From the NCBI GenBank assembly GCA_002307725.1, contig DBUB01000005.1, forward strand, positions 1 to 64,000: DNA of 64,000 nt, read 5' to 3'. Of the stretch, positions 60,398-64,000 are shown piece after piece. Numbering within the stretch: the first letter of the stretch is position 1; the number at the start of each line of letters is the position of its first letter. The notes below the pieces were generated by a model, which saw only the letters and a program-made list of their open reading frames with translations, was not told the DNA's origin and ran no database searches. The stretch comes from Alphaproteobacteria bacterium UBA1301. Its GTDB lineage: Bacteria > Pseudomonadota > Alphaproteobacteria > Micropepsales > Micropepsaceae. Made by a program: the position numbers and the translations under genes.

Positions 60398-60843
60398 AAC
60401 TTTCCATTCTCCGCCTGCCCCACGCCTCGGACCTGCCGCTGCCGACTTACGCCACTGAAGGTTCAGCCGGACTCGATCTGCTCGCCGCTATTGACGCCGA
60501 GATCGAACTTAAGCCCGGCGAGCGCAAGCTGGTGCCGACTGGCATTGCCATTGCCCTGCCCCTCGGCTTCGAAGCGCAAGTGCGGCCGCGTTCGGGTCTG
60601 GCGCTCAAGCACGGCATCACCCTCATCAACGCGCCCGGCACGATCGACAGCGATTACCGCGGCGAAATCAAATGCCCGATGATCAATCACGGTGACGAAT
60701 TGTTCCGCATCACCCGCGGCATGAAGATCGCCCAGATGATCATCGCCCGCCACGAAATCGCCGAGCTGGAGGAAGTTTCCGAACTTCCCGACAGCGCGCG
60801 CGGAGCGGGCGGCTTCGGCTCCACGGGAACCCATTACCGGTAG
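60394..60843 (+). CDS. dut: Deoxyuridine 5'-triphosphate nucleotidohydrolase
   Basis: dUTPase hydrolyses dUTP to dUMP. The 149 residues carry the five motifs, including AGLDLLA, RPRSGLALKHGITLIN, GTIDSDYRGEIK, RGMKIAQMIIAR and the C-terminal GAGGFGSTG. It overlaps coaBC, the classical dfp-dut arrangement. Confidence 0.96.
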   Translation: MKLSILRLPHASDLPLPTYATEGSAGLDLLAAIDAEIELKPGERKLVPTGIAIALPLGFEAQVRPRSGLALKHGITLINAPGTIDSDYRGEIKCPMINHGDELFRITRGMKIAQMIIARHEIAELEEVSELPDSARGAGGFGSTGTHYR

Positions 60844-60848
60844 AAACC

Positions 60849-61301
60849 ATGCTCAGATTGTCACGCAAAACTCTTCTGGCCCTCGAAGCTGTGATCGATA
60901 TCGCTTTCAATGCGCGGCCCGAACCCGTCCAGGCCAGGGAAATCACCGCCCGCCAAGGCGTTCCGCAACGCTATCTCGAACAGGTGATGCAGCAACTCGT
61001 GCGCGCCGGCATCCTGAAAGGCGTGCGCGGGCCGCGCGGCGGCTACCGCCTCGCCAAGGAGCGGCGGCGTATTTCGGTCGGCGACATCGTCCGCGCAGCG
61101 GAACTCGCCGAAGATGAGAACACCGAAGACGTGCTGCCGAAGTCCGAACTCGGCGCCCGGATCGTGACGCCGTTCATCCAAACTCTGCAAGAAGAGGTGA
61201 TGACCCGTTTGGAGGCCATCACCGTTGAAGACTTGTGTCAGAAGGCGCGCGCCGCCGGCGTCAGCGTGGACGACCACATCGCGTCTGACTTTACGATTTA
61301 G
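60849..61301 (+). CDS. Rrf2-family transcriptional regulator
   Basis: 150 residues with the Rrf2 wHTH: RKTLLALEAVIDIAFN, ITARQGVPQRYLEQVMQQLVRAGILKGVRGPRGGYRLA (quoted in parts: QRYLEQVMQQLVRAG, VRGPRGGYRLA). The Fe-S cysteines of IscR are absent, so it is of the CymR type. cysK follows 72 nt later, so it probably regulates cysteine synthesis. It is 5 nt downstream of dut. Confidence 0.9.
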   Translation: MLRLSRKTLLALEAVIDIAFNARPEPVQAREITARQGVPQRYLEQVMQQLVRAGILKGVRGPRGGYRLAKERRRISVGDIVRAAELAEDENTEDVLPKSELGARIVTPFIQTLQEEVMTRLEAITVEDLCQKARAAGVSVDDHIASDFTI

Positions 61302-61353
61302 ATTGTCGCGCTTCTTGTCCGAAAACCGCTTCCCACTTTTCGGGAAGCGCTCT
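61302..61353. repeat. Intergenic GTCCGAAAACCG..CCACTTTTCGGGAAGCGCTCT repeat
   Basis: This palindromic repeat lies between the Rrf2 gene and cysK. Related, more degraded copies are at 13091-13157, 62338-62386 and 63286-63326. The pairing of AGCGCTTCCC with GGGAAGCGCT suggests a hairpin. Confidence 0.65.
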
Positions 61354-61373
61354 GAAAACCAAAGGGAGAAACC

Positions 61374-62333
61374 ATGACGGACCGCAAGCCCGGCCGCGGC
61401 CGGATTTTCAATTCGATCACCGAAACCATTGGCGATACGCCGCTGGTGCGCCTGAGGCGCCTGCCGGCCGAAGCCGGTGTCAAAGCGGATATTCTCCTTA
61501 AGCTCGAATTCTTCAATCCGCTGGCGTCGGTCAAAGACCGCATCGGCGTCGCCATGATCGAGGCGCTCGAACGCGAGGGTAAGATTTCGCCAAAGAAAAC
61601 CATCCTGGTTGAGCCGACCAGCGGCAACACCGGCATCGCGCTCGCCTTCGTCGCCGCCGCCAAGGGCTATCATCTCAAGCTCGTTATGCCGGAGTCGATG
61701 TCGATCGAGCGGCGCAAGATGCTTGCTTTCCTGGGCGCCGAACTGGTGCTCACCGAAGCGTCCAAGGGCATGAAAGGCGCCATCGCGAAGGCACAGGAAA
61801 TCGTCGCCACCAACCCTGACGCGATCATGCCGCAACAGTTCGAGAACCCCTCCAATCCCGACATTCATCGCCGCACCACCGCCGAGGAAATCTGGAACGA
61901 CACCGCCGGCAAGGTCGACGTGGTGATTTCCGGCGTCGGCACCGGCGGTACCATCACCGGCATCGGTCAACTGCTGAAGGTCAAGAAACCGGACGTCAAG
62001 ATGATTGCGGTCGAGCCGGAAGATTCCCCGATCCTGTCGGGTGGCCAACCTGGCCCGCACAAAATCCAGGGCATCGGCGCGGGGTTCGTGCCGAAGGTGC
62101 TTGATCGTAGCCTCATCGACGAGGTGGTGACGATTTCGAACGAGACGGCGTTCGAGACCTCGCGCAAGCTCGCCCGCAGCGAAGGCATTCCGGTCGGCAT
62201 TTCGTCGGGCGCGGCACTGGCAGCGGCTTTGGAGGTGGGCGCCCGTCCCGAAATGGCCGGCAAGACCATTGTCGTGATCATCCCCTCCTTCGCCGAGCGC
62301 TATCTTTCCACGGCGCTGTTCGAGGGGCTGTAA
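61374..62333 (+). CDS. cysK: Cysteine synthase A
   Basis: CysK makes cysteine from O-acetylserine and sulfide with PLP. 319 residues with the PLP Lys in LASVKDRIGVAMIE, the PTSGNTGIALAFVAAAKGY loop, SGVGTGGTITGIGQLLK and a C-terminal SGAALAAALE. The upstream Rrf2 gene likely controls it. Its region 62111-62176 was copied to 63211-63276. Confidence 0.95.
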   Translation: MTDRKPGRGRIFNSITETIGDTPLVRLRRLPAEAGVKADILLKLEFFNPLASVKDRIGVAMIEALEREGKISPKKTILVEPTSGNTGIALAFVAAAKGYHLKLVMPESMSIERRKMLAFLGAELVLTEASKGMKGAIAKAQEIVATNPDAIMPQQFENPSNPDIHRRTTAEEIWNDTAGKVDVVISGVGTGGTITGIGQLLKVKKPDVKMIAVEPEDSPILSGGQPGPHKIQGIGAGFVPKVLDRSLIDEVVTISNETAFETSRKLARSEGIPVGISSGAALAAALEVGARPEMAGKTIVVIIPSFAERYLSTALFEGL

Positions 62334-62337
62334 GGAG

Positions 62338-62386
62338 CGCAACCGGAAAAGTGTGAAGCGGTTTTCCGATCAGTTGCGCGACCACG
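62338..62386. repeat. GGAAAA..GCGGTTTTCC repeat after cysK
   Basis: A palindromic repeat between cysK and the first PAS_5 gene. A related copy (63286-63326) lies in the same relation to the cysK fragment and the second PAS_5 gene. Confidence 0.6.
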
Positions 62387-62387
62387 C

Positions 62388-62876
62388 TTAGAAGTACAAG
62401 GCAAACACAAGCGCCCGGCGGCCCTTGCCGCCCCGCGCCGTCACCGGCAGTACCACGACCTCCTGACGAAGCAGTTCGACGCTGCCGGCGTGGTGGATGA
62501 TGCGCATCATGCGCGGTTCGCCGGATTTGAGGGCCTCGTTCAGCATGTCGAGGCGGATCCTAAATTCCGCCGGATCATCGAAGATCTCCGAGATGCACTC
62601 GCCGGTGATGTCGTACCCGAAACGCTGGACGACGGTGCTGCCAGCAAGTTGCACGCGGTAATCGCCGCCGTCCGGCAGCGGCTCGCAAACGATCGCCCGG
62701 CTGAGCAGCCGCGCGATGGCGCGCGAAGGCACGTCGCGTCCGATGCGGATGCCATCGGCGGACCGCGTCCGCCAGAACTGCATCGCGATTTCGGCGTCCG
62801 GGTGGATCATGGCTTCGATCGGAAGAAAGTCGGCTTCCGCCTTTCCGCCCTCGGTCCAAACCGCAAATCTGTTCAT
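62388..62876 (-). CDS. PAS_5-domain protein, copy 1
   Basis: 162 residues. The PAS_5 (PF07310) pattern is W(R/D)xRxxDGIxIGRDxPxRxIARLLS, here FWRTRSADGIRIGRDVPSRA and IARLLSRAI, followed by YRVQLAGSTVVQRFGYDITG and the C-terminal RRALVFALYF. Function of single PAS_5 proteins is mostly unknown; they may sense or scaffold. The ATG at 62876 follows a GTG codon. It is a paralogue of 63324-63809. Confidence 0.83.
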   Translation of the reverse strand: MNRFAVWTEGGKAEADFLPIEAMIHPDAEIAMQFWRTRSADGIRIGRDVPSRAIARLLSRAIVCEPLPDGGDYRVQLAGSTVVQRFGYDITGECISEIFDDPAEFRIRLDMLNEALKSGEPRMMRIIHHAGSVELLRQEVVVLPVTARGGKGRRALVFALYF

Positions 62877-63076
62877 CACACTTACAACTTAACTCCGCAC
62901 GACAAAGGCTAGGCCGTAACGGTCAACCGCACTTTAAGAAATGTGGACTGAAAAACGGCATTTTGGTGGGATTGATAGAGACCGCAGCATAAAGCCGACA
63001 CGCAAGGCGCGATGGCATGGGCAAGTCGCGCCCACCGATTAGATAACACCGATTCAGCATGTCGGGTTCGGCAGCG

Positions 63077-63210
63077 CTACGACGTCAGTGTTGCCATCAG
63101 CAGGTCGAGACGATCGGTGTAGATCGCATCCGATCCGAACCCGGCCAGCCGCGCCATTTCGGCGGGATCGTTCACCGTCCAGGTCGCAAGTTTGAGACCC
63201 TGATCGCGCG
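63077..63210 (-). pseudogene. Glycerophosphodiester phosphodiesterase C-terminal remnant
   Basis: The minus strand encodes GLKLATWTVNDPAEMARLAG and GSDAIYTDRLDLLMATLTS, the typical C-terminus of GDPD (UgpQ) proteins. The catalytic N-terminal two thirds are missing, and the reading frame upstream continues into DNA that belongs to the cysK copy. It is therefore a truncated remnant. Confidence 0.8.
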
Positions 63211-63276
63211 CCTCGGCGACGAGGTAGTGACGATTTCGAACGAGACGACGTTCGAAATCTCGCACAAGCTCACCCG
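63211..63276 (+). pseudogene. Fragment duplicated from cysK
   Basis: 66 bp match 62111-62176 of cysK at a constant offset of 1100, with about 8 differences, mostly G to A or C to T. Translated, it reads DEVVTISNETTFEISHKLTR against DEVVTISNETAFETSRKLAR. It abuts the GDPD remnant. Confidence 0.85.
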
Positions 63277-63285
63277 CGTTTAATT

Positions 63286-63326
63286 CTGACGGAAAACAAG
63301 TTCTCACCTTTTCTGGTAGCGCTTTA
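63286..63326. repeat. Degraded palindromic repeat next to the second PAS_5 gene
   Basis: GACGGAAAAC..CTCACCTTTTCTGGTAGCGCTTTAG, related to 61302-61353 and 62338-62386. It overlaps the 3' end of the PAS_5 gene by 3 nt. Confidence 0.55.
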
Positions 63327-63809
63327 GAAGTAAAAGCAGAACACAGCGGTCCACCGCGTCGAGCGGTCCGGCGACCATACCGGAAGCATCAGCAGTTCGA
63401 GACGAAACACATCGACGTCGCCGGCTGTATGGGTGATGCAGGCTCTGCGCGGCTCGTTCTTGTCGATGACCTCCATCATGGCTTGATACCGCACCCGAAA
63501 ATCCTCCGGGGCGAACAACTCCGACAACTTGGCGCCGGTAATTTCGCGTGCAAAGCGGATGCGGACGGCCGTTCCGGCCAAATGTACCTTGAAGTCCGTT
63601 CCGCCTTCTATCGGCTGATAGATAGCGATGTAGCTGAGCAACCGCGCTATAGGCCGCGTTGGAATATCACGACCGATCACGATCCCGTCGCCCGGACGGG
63701 CGTCCCAGAAGCGCTCGGCAATCGGAGCGAGGGGATGGGTCAAGGCATCCACGCGCAGGTAACGCGAGTGGGCCTCGCCACTCTCCATCCATTCCGATAC
63801 GCACGTCAT
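63324..63809 (-). CDS. PAS_5-domain protein, copy 2
   Basis: 161 residues, paralogous to 62388-62876: FWDARPGDGIVIGRDIPTRP, IARLLSYIAIYQPI, VHLAGTAVRIRFAREITGAK, and the C-terminal RWTAVFCFYF. The ATG at 63809 gives the same length as copy 1; an upstream TTG at 63848 would add 13 residues. The start codon is inside the arm of a perfect 22-bp inverted repeat. Confidence 0.82.
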   Translation of the reverse strand: MTCVSEWMESGEAHSRYLRVDALTHPLAPIAERFWDARPGDGIVIGRDIPTRPIARLLSYIAIYQPIEGGTDFKVHLAGTAVRIRFAREITGAKLSELFAPEDFRVRYQAMMEVIDKNEPRRACITHTAGDVDVFRLELLMLPVWSPDRSTRWTAVFCFYF

Positions 63810-63868
63810 CGCTACTTCGTAGCTTTCCGCTTGCAGGTTCCGCGACAAGCTACGAAGTAGCGATGACG
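63804..63868. promoter_or_regulatory. Perfect 22-bp inverted repeat over the PAS_5 copy 2 start
   Basis: Arms 63804-63825 and 63847-63868 are exact inverse copies separated by 21 nt. In the mRNA of the PAS_5 gene the hairpin would include the ATG at 63809 and block ribosome access. Alternatively it may be a protein-binding site or a scar of inverted duplication. On the plus strand the mirror ATG at 63863 opens a 20-codon ORF. Confidence 0.6.
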
Positions 63869-63887
63869 GTCAACTTAACGCAATGCT

Positions 63888-63907
63888 GCGGATTGCAGAC
63901 AATCCGC
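63888..63907. promoter_or_regulatory. GCGGATTG-N4-CAATCCGC hairpin upstream of PAS_5 copy 2
   Basis: Perfect 8-bp arms with a 4-nt loop. An A/T run follows on the plus strand, so it is not a plus-strand terminator; on the minus strand it lies in the leader about 80 nt before the start. It may be a regulator site. Confidence 0.4.
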
Positions 63908-64000
63908 CTAAAAAAATACCTATAAGATGTACTACTTATCACCGTTGGCGCAATTGCGACCGGAAATCCCAGGCGACGCAGGTCGCGCACCTACGACGTG

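Noticed and set aside
63863..63925. 20-codon plus-strand ORF from the mirror ATG
   Set aside because: Too short and without a ribosome site; it arises from the inverted repeat. Kept only as part of the hairpin note.

Overview
This 64 kb window is chromosomal DNA from a GC-rich alphaproteobacterium. The evidence is the tRNA-Tyr/tRNA-Gly/tuf order, two SciP (DUF1153) proteins, GatCAB genes, the plsY-dprA-topA-rnr-rpmG and coaBC-dut blocks, and the pyrB/pseudo-dihydroorotase pair. The flavour is that of Rhizomicrobium/Micropepsaceae or a neighbouring lineage, but this is inference and the genus cannot be fixed from the sequence alone. Almost all of it is ordinary coding sequence. There is no rRNA, prophage or CRISPR array.

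Layout. 1-2.5 kb: 5' part of tuf (minus), tRNA-Gly(TCC), tRNA-Tyr(GTA), a RelE/RHH toxin-antitoxin pair and rlmB. 2.5-10.1 kb: envelope and metabolic accessory genes (L,D-transpeptidase, EamA transporter, NTF2-like secreted protein, PNPOx-MarR-CDF cluster) and a secreted two-gene operon whose first product resembles subclass B2 metallo-beta-lactamases. 10.3-23.7 kb: a SciP-like gene, then a long minus-strand housekeeping run (parC, recO, era, rnc, lepB, acpS, pdxJ, spoT/rsh, rpoZ), two small membrane/lipoprotein genes, a second sciP behind a near-consensus CtrA box, an SPFH gene and folK. 23.8-27.3 kb: NYN/LabA protein, family 5 uracil-DNA glycosylase, homocysteine methyltransferase family, AhpD-like and sulfite-oxidase-like proteins.

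27.391-30.780 kb is a complete 3390-bp IS1595-type transposon. It has 22-bp perfect inverted repeats, a 10-bp direct repeat on each side, a transposase and four passenger genes, and lies between the sulfite-oxidase-like gene and smpB. 30.8-41.4 kb: smpB, dapA, soluble lytic transglycosylase, a Sel1 protein, a secreted DUF, a 28-residue Lys/Ala peptide gene, and a gatC-GNAT-gatA-ridA-gatB operon, then ruvX. 41.4-54.7 kb: MFS and YdcF-like membrane proteins, pyrB with a dihydroorotase homologue that has lost metal ligands, plsY, dprA, topA, rnr, two tandem secreted paralogues and rpmG. 54.7-59.1 kb: an FAD oxidase, FemAB-like and polysaccharide deacetylase trio plus an esterase. 59.2-64 kb: coaBC-dut-Rrf2-cysK, then a segmental duplication carrying two PAS_5 genes and a scrap of cysK.

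Several intergenic gaps hold paired palindromes arranged like BIMEs. The observations most worth following are the B2-type lactamase homologue with Asp at the His118 position and its upstream coupled mini-ORF, the transposon with its unusual 10-bp duplication, the cysK/PAS_5 duplication scar with a perfect 22-bp start-codon hairpin, and the GNAT and RidA genes nested in the gat operon.
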